This document shows, in pieces, positions 24,812 to 35,467 of a DNA stretch of 44,701 nt; the first letter of the stretch is position 1; each line of letters begins with the position of its first letter. Made by a program: the position numbers and the translations under genes. This DNA comes from Candidatus Melainabacteria bacterium. GTDB taxonomy: Bacteria; Cyanobacteriota; Vampirovibrionia; Obscuribacterales; Obscuribacteraceae. Where the stretch lies: NCBI GenBank assembly GCA_012965515.1, contig DTSE01000025.1, forward strand, positions 1 through 44,701, read 5' to 3'. The notes below the pieces were generated by a model that searched no databases, was not told the DNA's origin, and saw only the letters and a program-made list of their open reading frames with translations.

Positions 24812-25492
24812 TTAGTAGTTCGCAGGAACTGCCGCTGAGCCTTTTACGATTGCTACTCCGGCTGAGGTTCCCAGCCTGGTTGCGCCCGCATCTACTAGTG
24901 CTTTTGCTTTTTCGAAGTCGCGGATTCCAGCGGAAGCTTTGATTCCCAAGGTGGAACCTTCAATTGCGTCCTTGATCAGTTTGATATCTTCTACGGTGGC
25001 ACCCTTTCCGTCCTTGACGAATCCGGTGGAAGTCTTGACCATGCCAGCACCGGCTCTGACGCAGGCTTTCGATGCAGCTACCTTTTGTTCATCAGTAAGC
25101 AAATCGCACTCGATAATGACTTTGACCATGTGTCCTTTCGACACTTTTACGATTGATGCGATTTCGGACGTGACGTAGTCGATGTGTCCGTCTTTAAGAG
25201 CCGAAATGTTGATGACCATGTCGATTTCTTCGGCGCCTTCAGCGATTGCTCTTTGTGTCTCGGCAATCTTTACGTCGGTCAAATTGGCTCCCAGTGGGAA
25301 TCCAATGACGGTTGCTACAGCGACATTGCTCGAGGCCAATTCCTTTACGGCTTGTTTGACGAAGTAAGGATTGACGCACACGGCAAAGAATTTGTTTTCC
25401 TTGGCCTCATCGCACAGCTTTGTTATTTCACTTTCAGTGGCAGCCGGGTTAAGTAGGGTGTGGTCTATGTATTTTGCAAATTCGGCATTCAC
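24812..25492 (-). CDS. deoC: Deoxyribose-phosphate aldolase
   Basis: Cleaves 2-deoxyribose-5-phosphate to glyceraldehyde-3-phosphate and acetaldehyde in nucleoside breakdown. A class I (Schiff-base) aldolase with a TIM-barrel fold, 226 residues, a usual length. It begins with the typical DHTLLNPAATE. D91 is in EEIDMVINI. K153 in VKTSTGF is the Schiff-base lysine and K185 in KASAGIRD is the second conserved lysine. The C-terminal GTSAG phosphate loop (208-212) is present. It starts at a GTG with GGAG about nine bases upstream. It lies 49 bases upstream of the exported TPR gene on the minus strand and could be co-transcribed with it. Confidence 0.96.
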   Translation of the reverse strand: MNAEFAKYIDHTLLNPAATESEITKLCDEAKENKFFAVCVNPYFVKQAVKELASSNVAVATVIGFPLGANLTDVKIAETQRAIAEGAEEIDMVINISALKDGHIDYVTSEIASIVKVSKGHMVKVIIECDLLTDEQKVAASKACVRAGAGMVKTSTGFVKDGKGATVEDIKLIKDAIEGSTLGIKASAGIRDFEKAKALVDAGATRLGTSAGVAIVKGSAAVPANY

Positions 25493-25646
25493 AGCTTGTA
25501 TCTCCGCGAAGGGCGCTCATCCAATGTTTGAGACAAGCTCGAATTATATCCGAATGCAGTCAAACAGCCATTATTGCCGTGCAATCTCAATTTATGAATG
25601 AATACATGCAGTACTGGCGAGCCTTTTGGCGATTATGAATTTCAAA

Positions 25647-25676
25647 TTGACTAGCCGTATATATGTATGGTATATT
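25647..25676 (+). promoter_or_regulatory. Promoter-like site with no annotated gene downstream
   Basis: TTGACT (25647-25652) and TATATT (25671-25676) are 18 bases apart on the plus strand, both near consensus for a primary sigma factor. The site points into a 318-base gap between deoC and carB that has no plus-strand gene other than a doubtful 42-codon frame (25687-25815). It may drive a small RNA. Confidence 0.4.
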
Positions 25677-25759
25677 TCCCTAATACATGGCACGCAGGAA
25701 CTCCGACATCATCGAAATTGAATACTTGTACTTTGGTTCCCGATTGGGTGCCTTTGTAG

Positions 25760-25779
25760 GGGCGGGCAAGAGCCCGCCC
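25760..25779. repeat. GC-rich perfect palindrome (REP-like)
   Basis: GGGCGGGC (25760-25767) and GCCCGCCC (25772-25779) form an 8-bp GC stem with loop AAGA, in the gap next to the carB stop. No T-run follows on either strand, so it does not look like a standard intrinsic terminator. Sequences of the form TAGGGGCGGGC...GCCCGCCC are often dispersed repeats in bacterial genomes. Confidence 0.5.
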
Positions 25780-25811
25780 TTGCCGAAGGCGCTCCAGAGG
25801 TGCAGGTCGCA

Positions 25812-28800
25812 TTAGGCGTTGACTCGACCTGTTGATGCTTCCCGTTTGTTGATGCTCTGGTGATAGTCTTGTAAAGCGCGTACGGTCAGAGAGCCGGATT
25901 GCATAGCTGCAATTGCGGATGCTGTTGCACGGGCGCCGGCAAGTGTAGTTACTACCGGAACGTTGTAATTCACCGAGGCTCGGCGGATCAGCTGGTCGTC
26001 GTCACGAGCGGTTCGACCCGATGGGATGTTGATTACCAGCTGGATTTCTCCGTTCTTTATGCGGTCGACCAGGTTTGGTCGTCCTTCCGAAACTTTGTTT
26101 ACCACGATGGCAGGAACACCAGCCGACTTAATGGCAGCAGCTGTTCCGCGCGTAGCAACAAGTTCGAAGCCTAGCTGATACAGACTTTGAGCGACGAGCA
26201 CCACTTCTTGCTTGTGCACGTCAGAAACACTGACGAAAATCCGCCCTTTGGTTGGAAGTTTGTGTCCGGCAGCGATTTGAGCCTTTGCAAAAGCTTGTCC
26301 GAACTGAGTCGAGATGCCCATGACCTCACCTGTAGACCGCATTTCAGGTCCCAACGAAATTTCAGCACCCGGAAAGCGTTTAAAAGGAATCACAACCGAC
26401 TTAACGGAAACGTGTGGCGGAAGTAGTCTTGGAGAAATTCCCAGTTCTGACAAACTCTTACCGACCATTACGGCGGCTGCCAGTTTTGCCCAAGGCACGC
26501 CGGTTGCCTTAGAGACGAACGGCACAGTGCGGCTTGCTCGTGGGTTCACTTCCAAAATGAAGAGTTCTTCGTCACGCACTGCAAACTGAATATTCATCAG
26601 TCCGATTACTTTCAGCTCGCGCGCCAAATCATTTGTGATCTTGCGAATCTCTTCGACAATCTTGAGCGGAATCGACTGCGTAGGCAGTACGCATGTGCTG
26701 TCACCCGAGTGGATGCCTGCCTCTTCGACGTGCTCCATAATTCCCGCGACGATGGTGGCACGTCCGTCTGAGATCGCATCGACATCAATCTCAATTGCGT
26801 TTTCCAAAAACTCATCGATGAGAACTGGTGTGTCAGGCGAAACCAAAAAGCCTGATGACAGCCATTTGGAAAATTCTTCTTCGCTATAGATGATTTGCAT
26901 GGCTCGACCGCCGAGAACATAGCTCGGTCGAACAAGAACAGGGAAACCTACTCCTTTTGCTGCTTTCAAAGCTTCATCCGGCGTTTTTGCAATAGCGCCT
27001 TTGGGTTGTTTCAACTTCAAGCGCCGGATCAATTCACCGAAACGCTCGCGGTCTTCTGCAATATCAATTGATTCTGGTGACGTGCCGAGAATCTTGAATC
27101 CACGCGCTTCCAGCCCCTTGGCGATCTTGAGTGGAGTTTGCCCGCCCAGTTGCACGATGATCCCATGTGGTTTTTCAACGTCGGCGATATTAGTTACATC
27201 TTCAAGTGTCAGCGGTTCAAAATACAACCTGTCTGATACGTCATAGTCAGTGGAAACCGTCTCCGGGTTAGAGTTGACCATCACGGACTCATAACCCATT
27301 TCGCGCAGAGACATGGTTGCATGAACGCAGCAATAATCGAATTCGATTCCCTGACCGATGCGGTTCGGTCCACCGCCTAAGATCATGATGCGCGGCTTTT
27401 CTGCAGGCGGGACTTCGGACTCTTTTTCGTAAGTCGAATAGAGATAGGGTGTTGTTGCCTGAAACTCTGCGGCGCATGTATCGATTGTTTTGTACGCAGG
27501 TAAAACATCCAGTTTTTTGCGAAGCTGGTAGATCTCTTCTTCGGTAGACGAGGTCAGGTGTGCCAAATGCATGTCGCTGAACCCCATGCGCTTGAGGCGA
27601 TACAGCTCGTCTTTATCTAGTTTTGCAGGAGTGAGTTTTTTCTCTTGCAATTCTTTAGCCGTGTAATGTAGATCTACCAAATTGTCGATGAACCAAGGAT
27701 CGATAGAGGTAAGGTCGGTTATTTCTTCAGGAGAAATTCCGGCTTCCAAAGCTCCGATCAAATCGGTGATGCGATGGTGACTCGGCACGGAAAGGCGACG
27801 ACGCCATTCCCAGAAGTCTGCCTTCAGTCGTGAGGCAACAGGCGAGAATCCGGGCAATCCTAATTCAAGACCGCGCAGAGCCTTTTGAATTGCTTCCTGA
27901 AAGGTGCGCCCAACCGCCATGACTTCACCAACTGATTTCATTTGAGTGGTGAGGGTGGTATCCGAGCCACGGAATTTCTCAAAGTTGAAGCGCGGCACTT
28001 TAGCAACGACATAGTCGAGAACCGGCTCGAATGAGGCTGGGGTCGTACCGGTTATATCGTTGGAGATTTCATCCAGTGTCAAACCAATGGCCAGTTTGGC
28101 GGCGATTTTGGCAATTGGATATCCAGTTGCTTTGCTTGCCAGCGCCGACGAACGAGAGACGCGCGGATTCATCTCGATAACGACAATTCGACCCGTCTTT
28201 GTGTCGACGCCGAACTGGATATTAGAACCACCCGTGTCAACGCCGATGGCGCGAATGACTTTTATCGCCGCATCTCTCAGTGCTTGGTATTCCTTATCAG
28301 TCAACGTCTGAACAGGCGCGACTGTGATTGAATCACCGGTATGCACTCCCATAGCATCGAAGTTTTCAATGCCGCAGATGATCACAACATTGTCGAGGCG
28401 ATCGCGCATTACCTCCAGTTCTATTTCTTTCCAACCCAGAACGCTTTCTTCCAGCAAAATCTCACTGACCGGGCTGGCGTTCAAACCGTTGAGCGCAATG
28501 TCATGTAATTCTTCGTGATTGTAGGCAATGCCACCGCCTGCGCCACCAAGAGTGAAAGCCGGTCGAATAATGATTGGAAAGCCGATCTCTTGCGCAATCT
28601 TGTCCACTTCTGACAGATTGCGAGCGATGCCTGAGTTGGGTACGAAAAGCCCGATTTCCTGCATCTTGTTTTTGAAGAGGTCGCGGTCCTCTGCAAGTTT
28701 GATTGCATTTAGTTTGGCGCCTATCAGTTCAACCTTATGCTCTTCGAGAAAACCGCATTCAGCCAGTTCTACTGCAACGTTGAGAGCCGTTTGACCTCCC

Positions 28801-29072
28801 ATCGTCGGCAGCAGTGCATGAGGTTTTTCAATCGCGATGACCGCCATCGCAACTTCTTTAGTGACTGGTTCTATGTAAGTTCTGTCGGCTACCTCAGGAT
28901 CCGTCATGATTGTTGCCGGATTCGAGTTGATGAGGATGACCTCGTAGCCTTCCTCCTTTAGCGCTTTGCAGGATTGAGTGCCTGAATAATCAAATTCGCA
29001 CGCCTGCCCGATTGTAATTGGACCCGCACCTAAAACAAGAATCCTCTTGATATCTGTTCGTTTTCCCTGCAT
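25812..29072 (-). CDS. carB: Carbamoyl-phosphate synthase large subunit
   Basis: Makes carbamoyl phosphate from bicarbonate, ammonia (from the CarA glutaminase) and two ATP, for pyrimidines and arginine. The frame opens at 29153, but the family N-terminus ([23 protein letters not shown]) follows the ATG at 29072, giving 1086 residues, near the usual 1070. It has the two ATP-grasp halves: the first with [12 protein letters not shown] and [16 protein letters not shown], the second with [20 protein letters not shown] and [11 protein letters not shown] and [16 protein letters not shown]. The C-terminal allosteric MGS-like domain ([10 protein letters not shown] onward) is complete. No carA lies in the window, so the small subunit must be encoded elsewhere. 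It is divergent from the alpha/beta hydrolase. Confidence 0.97.
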   Translation of the reverse strand: MQGKRTDIKRILVLGAGPITIGQACEFDYSGTQSCKALKEEGYEVILINSNPATIMTDPEVADRTYIEPVTKEVAMAVIAIEKPHALLPTMGGQTALNVAVELAECGFLEEHKVELIGAKLNAIKLAEDRDLFKNKMQEIGLFVPNSGIARNLSEVDKIAQEIGFPIIIRPAFTLGGAGGGIAYNHEELHDIALNGLNASPVSEILLEESVLGWKEIELEVMRDRLDNVVIICGIENFDAMGVHTGDSITVAPVQTLTDKEYQALRDAAIKVIRAIGVDTGGSNIQFGVDTKTGRIVVIEMNPRVSRSSALASKATGYPIAKIAAKLAIGLTLDEISNDITGTTPASFEPVLDYVVAKVPRFNFEKFRGSDTTLTTQMKSVGEVMAVGRTFQEAIQKALRGLELGLPGFSPVASRLKADFWEWRRRLSVPSHHRITDLIGALEAGISPEEITDLTSIDPWFIDNLVDLHYTAKELQEKKLTPAKLDKDELYRLKRMGFSDMHLAHLTSSTEEEIYQLRKKLDVLPAYKTIDTCAAEFQATTPYLYSTYEKESEVPPAEKPRIMILGGGPNRIGQGIEFDYCCVHATMSLREMGYESVMVNSNPETVSTDYDVSDRLYFEPLTLEDVTNIADVEKPHGIIVQLGGQTPLKIAKGLEARGFKILGTSPESIDIAEDRERFGELIRRLKLKQPKGAIAKTPDEALKAAKGVGFPVLVRPSYVLGGRAMQIIYSEEEFSKWLSSGFLVSPDTPVLIDEFLENAIEIDVDAISDGRATIVAGIMEHVEEAGIHSGDSTCVLPTQSIPLKIVEEIRKITNDLARELKVIGLMNIQFAVRDEELFILEVNPRASRTVPFVSKATGVPWAKLAAAVMVGKSLSELGISPRLLPPHVSVKSVVIPFKRFPGAEISLGPEMRSTGEVMGISTQFGQAFAKAQIAAGHKLPTKGRIFVSVSDVHKQEVVLVAQSLYQLGFELVATRGTAAAIKSAGVPAIVVNKVSEGRPNLVDRIKNGEIQLVINIPSGRTARDDDQLIRRASVNYNVPVVTTLAGARATASAIAAMQSGSLTVRALQDYHQSINKREASTGRVNA

Positions 29073-29199
29073 CTTAAATTTTTGGCTCCCAGTCAGCCAT
29101 TGGATCTTACATCCCATAAGGCACTTGACTGAACTGGTCAGGGCCTCAAGCAAACAAATCGAGATGAGACCTTAGACACCAACCCGATAAATTTTGCAC

Positions 29200-29229
29200 T
29201 TGACATGGTTTCGAATAGCCGCCTACAGT
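29200..29229 (+). promoter_or_regulatory. Promoter upstream of the exported hydrolase
   Basis: TTGACA (29200-29205) is a perfect -35 and TACAGT (29224-29229) a fair -10, with 18 bases between. A small stem (GCAGTC 29249-29254, GACTGC 29262-29267) lies in the leader before the gene at 29331. Confidence 0.55.
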
Positions 29230-29330
29230 GGCAGAAGTAAAGATAAGGGCAGTCGATGGCTGACTGCGTATATAGCAAAGGCTGATTCTAAATAGTCCGT
29301 CTCAATTTGAGGCGGGTCTGGGGGGACCTT

Positions 29331-30380
29331 ATGTCAATGTGCGTGCAGAGACAATCTCTGCTATACCTTGGCGCGAAGTTTTTGCGCGTTTGCATCTTGA
29401 GTCTGTTGATCGCCTCACTCGTCCCGAGCCAGTCCATGGCCGGAGTAATCAGAGAAGATGAGGCTAATCTGGTTCAGCATGTGGACTTGCCGGTTTACGA
29501 ATGGAAGAGCGATTCTGTAGAGCCGCGAGCTGTCGCCGTTCTCGTCCACGGACTGACCATGCACGGAGCGATTTTTGACAAGCTGGCGAGACACCTTGCG
29601 GAGCAGGGCTTTGTCGTTCTGGCGCCGGATCTGCACGGTTATGGACGTTGGGCCGATGTACCCGCTGAAAAGCGTCATTGCAAAGAGTGTGGAGCCCAGG
29701 TTTGCTATCAAAAGAGCCGCAGAGAACTGCTTGGTCTTGTCGACTCGGTCAAAGAGACTTATCCATCCCTTCCTCTTTATATGATCGGTGAGAGCCTGGG
29801 CGGCGACATGGTTCTTTACTGCGCCGGGCAGCGCCCCAAGGCGATTGAAGGCATTGTTCTTTCCAGTCCTGCCATCAAACGTCGTTTCAATATGGTTCCG
29901 AGAGTTTTCTGGGATGCCGGTCTTGTTAGCCACAATGTGTTTCGCCAGGTCAATCTTGTGCCTTACATGAAAAAGTTTGCTTCCGAAGACCCGCGCATTG
30001 TTGAGGAAGCTGTCCAAGACCCCCTGGTGAGAAAGAAACTGACTACATGGGAGCTCTTCAAAACTGTCCGCACGATTAGAGCTTCTTTGCGCTATGCAGA
30101 CCAGGTGCCATCCGACATGCCGGTATTAGTGCTGCAAGGCGACAAGGACCGTATGCTCAAAAGCAATGCAGTATGCGATCTTCTCAAACATTTGAGTTCG
30201 AAAGACCGCACTGTCAGGTGGTTCAAAGACAAAGGACATCTTTTGCTGGAAACAGCTTATCTGCAGGACGACACGCTCTTAACCGTAGATAGTTGGCTGA
30301 AAGAGCACCTCAGCAACGGGAAGATGGCTCAGGCGACCGTGTCTGGAAGCGAGAGAGACGAGCTGTTGCTCAACAACTGA
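29331..30380 (+). CDS. Exported alpha/beta hydrolase (lysophospholipase-like)
   Basis: A 349-residue protein starting at the ATG at 29331, five bases after GGGGGA (the frame opens earlier, at 29307). Residues 1-37 form a signal peptide ending SQSMA-GV. The hydrolase fold has the oxyanion stretch AVLVHGLTMHG (around 69-79), PDLHGYGRW, the nucleophile S155 in GESLGGD, an acid at D271 or D273 in LQGDKDR, and H303 in DKGHLLLE. This matches the Hydrolase_4 (monoglyceride lipase/lysophospholipase) family; actual substrate not determined. Two Cys pairs (CKECGAQVC, 117-125) could be disulfides or metal-binding. It lies alone, divergent from carB, convergent with the protease gene. Confidence 0.88.
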   Translation: MSMCVQRQSLLYLGAKFLRVCILSLLIASLVPSQSMAGVIREDEANLVQHVDLPVYEWKSDSVEPRAVAVLVHGLTMHGAIFDKLARHLAEQGFVVLAPDLHGYGRWADVPAEKRHCKECGAQVCYQKSRRELLGLVDSVKETYPSLPLYMIGESLGGDMVLYCAGQRPKAIEGIVLSSPAIKRRFNMVPRVFWDAGLVSHNVFRQVNLVPYMKKFASEDPRIVEEAVQDPLVRKKLTTWELFKTVRTIRASLRYADQVPSDMPVLVLQGDKDRMLKSNAVCDLLKHLSSKDRTVRWFKDKGHLLLETAYLQDDTLLTVDSWLKEHLSNGKMAQATVSGSERDELLLNN

Positions 30381-30417
30381 AAAGCTCAGAATTGATCTGA
30401 TCTGCAGTTCCACGCAC

Positions 30418-31560
30418 CTATCTATATGGTGCCAGCCTCTCTCTGAGGCGGAACTGCAGATTTGTCGCGTTTGCAGGCGTATTCGCGTTGTATTCCCAGT
30501 GATTGCTCAGACCTGGGCTTTTGGTCGCCTCCGGTCTCAAAAATGGGAATCGATTTGTCTGGTCTAGAAATGAAGCTCGGGTAACAGGCACATTTGGCTT
30601 ATCGAAGACACGAGCGTCGGCGAGCACTTTGCGGACGTCTTCAATAGGCGTGGAGCCTGCTTTGCTGCCCTTCAAGTCAGTCATGGCGATGACGCCGATT
30701 GCTTCGAAGTTCTGGTTAAGAAGCGGCCCACCGGAATTCCCAGGTTCAACCTTCAAGTCTGTCGAAATAACTGTTCGATTCGGATCCTCTCCAGGTAGGA
30801 GACCTCCCTGTATGCGCTCTTTTCCATCAGGTGTATAGAGCATAGAGGCTAGTGTGACTTTGCCTTTGAAACCGCCAGGCAGAAAGCCTGAGCCATCAGC
30901 TGCCAGGAACATTTTATTCTGCGCAAACTGGGCGGGAGACTCATAAGCTGACGGCTGCTGCCAGCGACCGCCCACAGAAAGAAACAGCTCTTTCACTCCT
31001 CGAGGATACCCTAGCGCGGAGACGCGCTCTCCTGGCTGCAAGTCACTGTTCTGGGCCATGGCTAGGGGTTTGAATGTCTCATAGGGCTGGCGATGCAGGC
31101 GCAAGACAGCAAGTTCGGTCTTTGGATCCAGGTGTTCGATTTCAGCCTGGTACTTCTTTCCGTTCGACAGGGTGACTACAAGACTTTCCGGCTTCGCATC
31201 TTTCACTACGTGATAGCCAGTCACCACGCGCCCGTCAGGCGTTGCGACGAATCCACTGCCGACAGAAGGGCTTTTCTTCTCAGCACCTGGCGCAGGCGGC
31301 AAATTTGAGGTGGATTCGACGAATACGACGCTCTCTTTAGCTTGTCTGTATTGCGCTACAGTACCGCTATTGGCCCGATAGGCGGTGACGTCGTTAGGAT
31401 CCCAGCGGTCACCGGGCAATTGGGTAGGGATGCGCTCGAACCCCTCACGCAGTACACCTATTGGCTGCGCGTCCGACTGCAGCTTGTCGTTTAGCGAAGC
31501 CTGCTCTGTTTTATTGGTCCGCCATTCCGGCAGAAATCCTGGGATATCGAATTGACCCAT
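30418..31560 (-). CDS. HtrA-like trypsin-fold protease, triad Asp replaced by Glu
   Basis: A 380-residue protein with a trypsin-like S1 domain (about 76-320). H117 is in TGYHVV and S276 in EPGNSGGPLL, both well conserved. The position of the HtrA triad Asp (xDIAL in DegP) is E149 here (DPKTELAVLRL), with D145 four residues before. The protein may still work with Glu, use D145, or be a weak protease. It lacks a PDZ domain and a visible Sec signal, unlike DegP. A long Pro/Asn-rich N-terminus and a C-terminal tail (320-380) flank the domain. Export by another route is possible. It is divergent from the phosphoketolase gene and stands alone. Confidence 0.82.
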   Translation of the reverse strand: MGQFDIPGFLPEWRTNKTEQASLNDKLQSDAQPIGVLREGFERIPTQLPGDRWDPNDVTAYRANSGTVAQYRQAKESVVFVESTSNLPPAPGAEKKSPSVGSGFVATPDGRVVTGYHVVKDAKPESLVVTLSNGKKYQAEIEHLDPKTELAVLRLHRQPYETFKPLAMAQNSDLQPGERVSALGYPRGVKELFLSVGGRWQQPSAYESPAQFAQNKMFLAADGSGFLPGGFKGKVTLASMLYTPDGKERIQGGLLPGEDPNRTVISTDLKVEPGNSGGPLLNQNFEAIGVIAMTDLKGSKAGSTPIEDVRKVLADARVFDKPNVPVTRASFLDQTNRFPFLRPEATKSPGLSNHWEYNANTPANATNLQFRLRERLAPYR

Positions 31561-31715
31561 TTATCAACTGCTAAATCGAACGTGGAAGACTTATTACTTT
31601 AAAGAACCATGTCTAGGTAGTCACTGGGAAATGTACGTAGAGAAACTTTCAAGCCAGAGGGGAGTCGTCATCGAATGGACGATATGAAAGCCTGAAAAAC
31701 TTAGTAAAACACTTG

Positions 31716-31725
31716 GAATTAATTC
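31716..31725. promoter_or_regulatory. Palindrome upstream of xfp
   Basis: GAATTAATTC is a perfect 10-base palindrome about 70-80 bases before the phosphoketolase start, in the 220-base divergent gap with the protease gene. It could be an operator for either gene. No other element is certain in this gap; a small stem (TCGTC...GACGA) lies near 31666-31684. Confidence 0.3.
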
Positions 31726-31795
31726 TCCGTTTTTCGTCCGTGGATAAAATCTGCATATTCAAAAAATGGCTTACCAAGATTGAGTGGGTGAAGAG

Positions 31796-34237
31796 ATGAC
31801 CGCATCTACAAAAACAGCTGACAATACACTGAAAAGTCAGCTTCTCGACAAAAAACCGTTGTCCGAAGGCGATTTGCAAGAACTGGATGCGTATTTTCGC
31901 GCAGCAAATTACTTGTCGGTCGGGCAGATCTATTTGCTTGCCAATCCTCTTCTCAAAGAGCCGCTCAAAATCCAGCATGTGAAGCCACGCTTGCTCGGTC
32001 ACTGGGGGACGACGCCTGGACTAAATTTGATCTACGTGCATTTGAATCGTTTGATTAAAAAGCGAGATTTAAATGTCATCTACATTACCGGTCCTGGACA
32101 TGGTGGACCTGGTTTAGTCGCAAACACATACCTGGAAGGTACTTACAGCGAGTTTTATCCCCATATTGGACAAGATGAAGAAGGACTGCAGCGTCTTTTC
32201 AAACAGTTCTCATTTCCAGGCGGCATTCCCAGCCACGTCGCACCAGAAACTCCCGGTTCGATTCATGAAGGAGGAGAGCTCGGCTATGCGCTGACACATG
32301 CTGCCGGTGCCGTTTTTGATAATCCTTCTCTGGTTGCTTGTTGTGTTGTCGGCGACGGCGAAGCAGAAACTGGTCCGCTAGCAGGCAGTTGGCACTGGAA
32401 TAAATTTCTCAATCCCAAACGTGATGGCGCTGTACTGCCCATCTTGCACTTGAATGGTTACAAAATTGCCAACCCGACCATTTACGGTCGAATGGAAGAT
32501 GATGAGCTGGAAAGCCTCTTTATCGGCCGTGGTTATGAGCCAATTTTTGTCGAGGGAGATGAACCACTGGTGGTGCATCAACTGATGGCGGCCGCTCTCG
32601 AATATTGTTTTGATCGCATTGCCGCGATTCAAAAAGATGCTCGCGACAACGGCGTCGAAACAAGACCAAAATGGCCCATGATCGTGATGAGAACGCCCAA
32701 GGGCTGGACCGGGCCGAAGGTGGTTGACGGCAAGAAAGTCGAAGGCACTTATCGTTCGCACCAGGTTCCACTTTCCGAATTGAAATCGAAACCCGAGCAT
32801 TTGAAACAACTCGAAGAGTGGTTGAAAAGCTACAAGCCACAAGAACTCTTTGAAAAAGACGGCAGCTTGAAACAAAATCTGAAAAAGCTGGCACCGGAAG
32901 GTCCGAGACGCATGGGTGCCAATCCTCATGCCAATGGCGGATTGCTGTTGCGCGACTTGAAACTGCCGGATTTCGAGAAGTATGCAGTCGAGGTGAAGAA
33001 ACCTGGGACTGCTGAGGCTGAGTCGATCGGCGTCATGGGCAAATATCTTCGCGACGTGATGAAACTCAACGAGAGTCATAAGAACTTCCGTATCTTCGGT
33101 CCGGACGAAACGGCATCGAACCGCTTATCAGCGGTGTTTGAAGAGACCGATCGAGTCTTTATGGAGCCGATAACAAAGGATGACGACCATCTCTCAAAAG
33201 ATGGTCGCGTCATGGAAGTTCTTAGTGAACACCTTTGCCAGGGATGGTATGAAGGCTATTTGCTCACCGGGCGTCATGGTTTCTTTTCATGTTATGAGGC
33301 GTTCATCCACATAATTGACTCTATGTTCAATCAACACGCAAAGTGGCTCAAAGTCACCCAGGATATTCCTTGGAGAGCGTCGATTGCGTCCTTGAACTAC
33401 CTGCTTACCTCTCATGTGTGGCGTCAAGATCACAACGGATTCAGTCACCAAGATCCAGGCTTCATCGACCATGCAGTCAATAAGAAGGCTGATATCATTC
33501 GCGTCTATTTGCCGCCGGATGCAAACACTCTTCTCTACATCACACACAAGTGTTTGCGTGGCCGTAACAAGATAAATATCGTTGTGGCCGGAAAACAACC
33601 GCAATTGCAGTGGCTTGATATGGACTCGGCGATTAAACATTGCGCAGTCGGATTGGGCATTTGGGATTGGGCTAGCAACGATCAAGAAGGTGAGCCCGAT
33701 GTCGTTATGGCTTGTGCCGGCGATGTTCCGACTTTGGAGACTCTGGCTGCGGTTTCGATCCTCAGGCAAAATGTTCCAGAATTGAAAATCCGCGTAGTTA
33801 ATGTCGTCGATTTGATGACTCTGCAACCGGCATCCGAACACCCCCATGGTTTGTCCGATCACGAATTCGATTCCATTTTTACGAAAGACAAACCGATTAT
33901 CTTTGCTTATCACGGCTACCCGTGGTTGATTCATCGTTTGACTTATAGAAGAACGAATCATAAGAACTTGCATGTTCGCGGATACAAAGAAGAAGGCACC
34001 ACGACAACGCCTTTCGACATGACCGTAATGAATCAAATCGATCGTTACAACTTGGCTTCGGATGTGATCGATCGTGTGCCGCAAATGGAAGGTGTATCAG
34101 CGCGCGCAAGGCAGTGGCTGCACGGAAAGCTGATCGATCACAAGCGATACATTCACGAGTACGGTGAAGACATGGAAGAAGTGCGCAATTGGAAGTGGCC
34201 GTTCGCGTTGCCGAAAGAGAAGAAAGGCTGGTCATAG
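31796..34237 (+). CDS. xfp: Phosphoketolase
   Basis: Thiamine diphosphate enzyme that splits xylulose-5-phosphate (and often fructose-6-phosphate) with phosphate to acetyl phosphate plus glyceraldehyde-3-phosphate or erythrose-4-phosphate. About 813 residues, full family length. Numbered from the GTG at 31784, GPGHGGPG is at 103-110, the cofactor motif GDGEAETGP at 190-198, and the long [14 protein letters not shown] lies between. The family stretches [26 protein letters not shown] and [10 protein letters not shown] are intact, as is the C-terminal domain. The start is either this GTG or the ATG at 31796, neither with a strong ribosome binding site. The acetate kinase gene follows after 4 bases, so acetyl phosphate is turned into ATP and acetate. 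Confidence 0.96.
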   Translation: MTASTKTADNTLKSQLLDKKPLSEGDLQELDAYFRAANYLSVGQIYLLANPLLKEPLKIQHVKPRLLGHWGTTPGLNLIYVHLNRLIKKRDLNVIYITGPGHGGPGLVANTYLEGTYSEFYPHIGQDEEGLQRLFKQFSFPGGIPSHVAPETPGSIHEGGELGYALTHAAGAVFDNPSLVACCVVGDGEAETGPLAGSWHWNKFLNPKRDGAVLPILHLNGYKIANPTIYGRMEDDELESLFIGRGYEPIFVEGDEPLVVHQLMAAALEYCFDRIAAIQKDARDNGVETRPKWPMIVMRTPKGWTGPKVVDGKKVEGTYRSHQVPLSELKSKPEHLKQLEEWLKSYKPQELFEKDGSLKQNLKKLAPEGPRRMGANPHANGGLLLRDLKLPDFEKYAVEVKKPGTAEAESIGVMGKYLRDVMKLNESHKNFRIFGPDETASNRLSAVFEETDRVFMEPITKDDDHLSKDGRVMEVLSEHLCQGWYEGYLLTGRHGFFSCYEAFIHIIDSMFNQHAKWLKVTQDIPWRASIASLNYLLTSHVWRQDHNGFSHQDPGFIDHAVNKKADIIRVYLPPDANTLLYITHKCLRGRNKINIVVAGKQPQLQWLDMDSAIKHCAVGLGIWDWASNDQEGEPDVVMACAGDVPTLETLAAVSILRQNVPELKIRVVNVVDLMTLQPASEHPHGLSDHEFDSIFTKDKPIIFAYHGYPWLIHRLTYRRTNHKNLHVRGYKEEGTTTTPFDMTVMNQIDRYNLASDVIDRVPQMEGVSARARQWLHGKLIDHKRYIHEYGEDMEEVRNWKWPFALPKEKKGWS

Positions 34238-34241
34238 ACCC

Positions 34242-35426
34242 GTGAATATTCTCGTATTCAATGCCGGCTCCAGCACATTGAAGGCAAGTCTCTTCAATGA
34301 AAATGTTTTCCTGAAGAAGGGCAGAGATGCTACGTCTCTTCTATTTGAAACAAATACAAAGGTAGCAGGGGGGGAAAGAGCGCCTTTCAAGAAAGCTGCA
34401 TCCGGCGCCATACAGAAGATTCTCAAAGACTCAGGACAGAAAAAAGAATCAATCTCCATGGTTGGCCATCGCATTGTCCATGGTGGCACGAAGCTTCGCG
34501 CTACGACCGTCATCGATAAAGGTGTTATTGAAGAGATCGAATCACGCATCGCACTTGCTCCTGCGCATAATCCCAACGCCTTAGGATGCATAGATGCCGC
34601 CCAATCGTTCTTCGGAAAAGAGATACGGCAGATTGCTGTTTTCGACACGGCCTTCCACAGAACAATTCCTGAGATGCGCAGTCTTTATCCTGTTCCCCAT
34701 GAATGGACTGAAAAGTTTGAGATCAGGCGCTATGGATTTCATGGTATCAATCATGCTTATTGTTCCAGGCGCGCCGGCGAGATGTTGCCGGACTCGGCAG
34801 AGAGAATAATCATTTGCCATCTGGGCAATGGATGTTCGCTATCAGCAGTTCTTCACGGTGTCTCCGTAAACACCACAATGGGCTTTACACCCCTTGAAGG
34901 TCTTATGATGGGCACCAGATGCGGTTCCATTGATCCGGGCATTATCTTGCATTTGATCAATAACGAAAAATTTGACGGCGAAAAACTGGACGAGATTTTG
35001 AATAAGAAATCCGGTCTTTTGGCGGTTAGTGGCAAGACCGGCGACATGAGGGAAATACTGGAGGCAAGAAGCGGACATGACGAGAAGGCGGCGCTGGCAT
35101 TCGACATGTTCATCGACAGGCTTTCTCACTATATCGCAGCCTTTACCGCGTCGCTCGGCGGTCTTGACACCTTGGTTTTCACTGGCGGAATTGGTGAGCA
35201 TTCCGCGGAGGTTCGCCAGTCCGTGGTCGAGAATCTGACCTATTTAGGCCTGAGATTAGATGCTCAAGCAAACAAAGATGCGGTCGGCGACGATACTGCC
35301 GATGCCACCATCTCAGCTAAGAATTCAAAAGTTGCGATTCTCAAAATTCGTGCCGGAGAAGATTTCGAAATTGCACGGCAGTGCTTCGAATTTGCGAGTG
35401 CTCAAGTGTTTACGTCTTGGCCTTAG
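34242..35426 (+). CDS. ackA: Acetate kinase
   Basis: Transfers phosphate from acetyl phosphate to ADP, giving acetate and ATP (reversible). The frame opens inside xfp at 34164, but the true start is the GTG at 34242 whose product begins NILVFNAGSSTLKASL, the family N-terminus. That gives 394 residues, normal for AckA. Family motifs are GHRIVHGGTK, the PRYGxHG-type RRYGFHGINHAY, and the nucleotide-binding HLGNGCSLSAVLHG with DTTMGFTPLEG-like NTTMGFTPLEGLMMGTRCG. FTGGIGEHSAEVR near the C-terminus is the usual adenosine site. It is 4 bases downstream of xfp and clearly co-transcribed and functionally paired with it. Confidence 0.96.
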   Translation: MNILVFNAGSSTLKASLFNENVFLKKGRDATSLLFETNTKVAGGERAPFKKAASGAIQKILKDSGQKKESISMVGHRIVHGGTKLRATTVIDKGVIEEIESRIALAPAHNPNALGCIDAAQSFFGKEIRQIAVFDTAFHRTIPEMRSLYPVPHEWTEKFEIRRYGFHGINHAYCSRRAGEMLPDSAERIIICHLGNGCSLSAVLHGVSVNTTMGFTPLEGLMMGTRCGSIDPGIILHLINNEKFDGEKLDEILNKKSGLLAVSGKTGDMREILEARSGHDEKAALAFDMFIDRLSHYIAAFTASLGGLDTLVFTGGIGEHSAEVRQSVVENLTYLGLRLDAQANKDAVGDDTADATISAKNSKVAILKIRAGEDFEIARQCFEFASAQVFTSWP

Positions 35427-35467
35427 TTTTGCACTTTGATGTTTCGGAAGCTTAAGCCTTTTAGGCT

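Noticed and set aside
25687-25815. A 42-codon protein gene in the deoC-carB gap
   Set aside because: No ribosome binding site, it spans the GC palindrome and runs into carB; kept only as a possible RNA or repeat.
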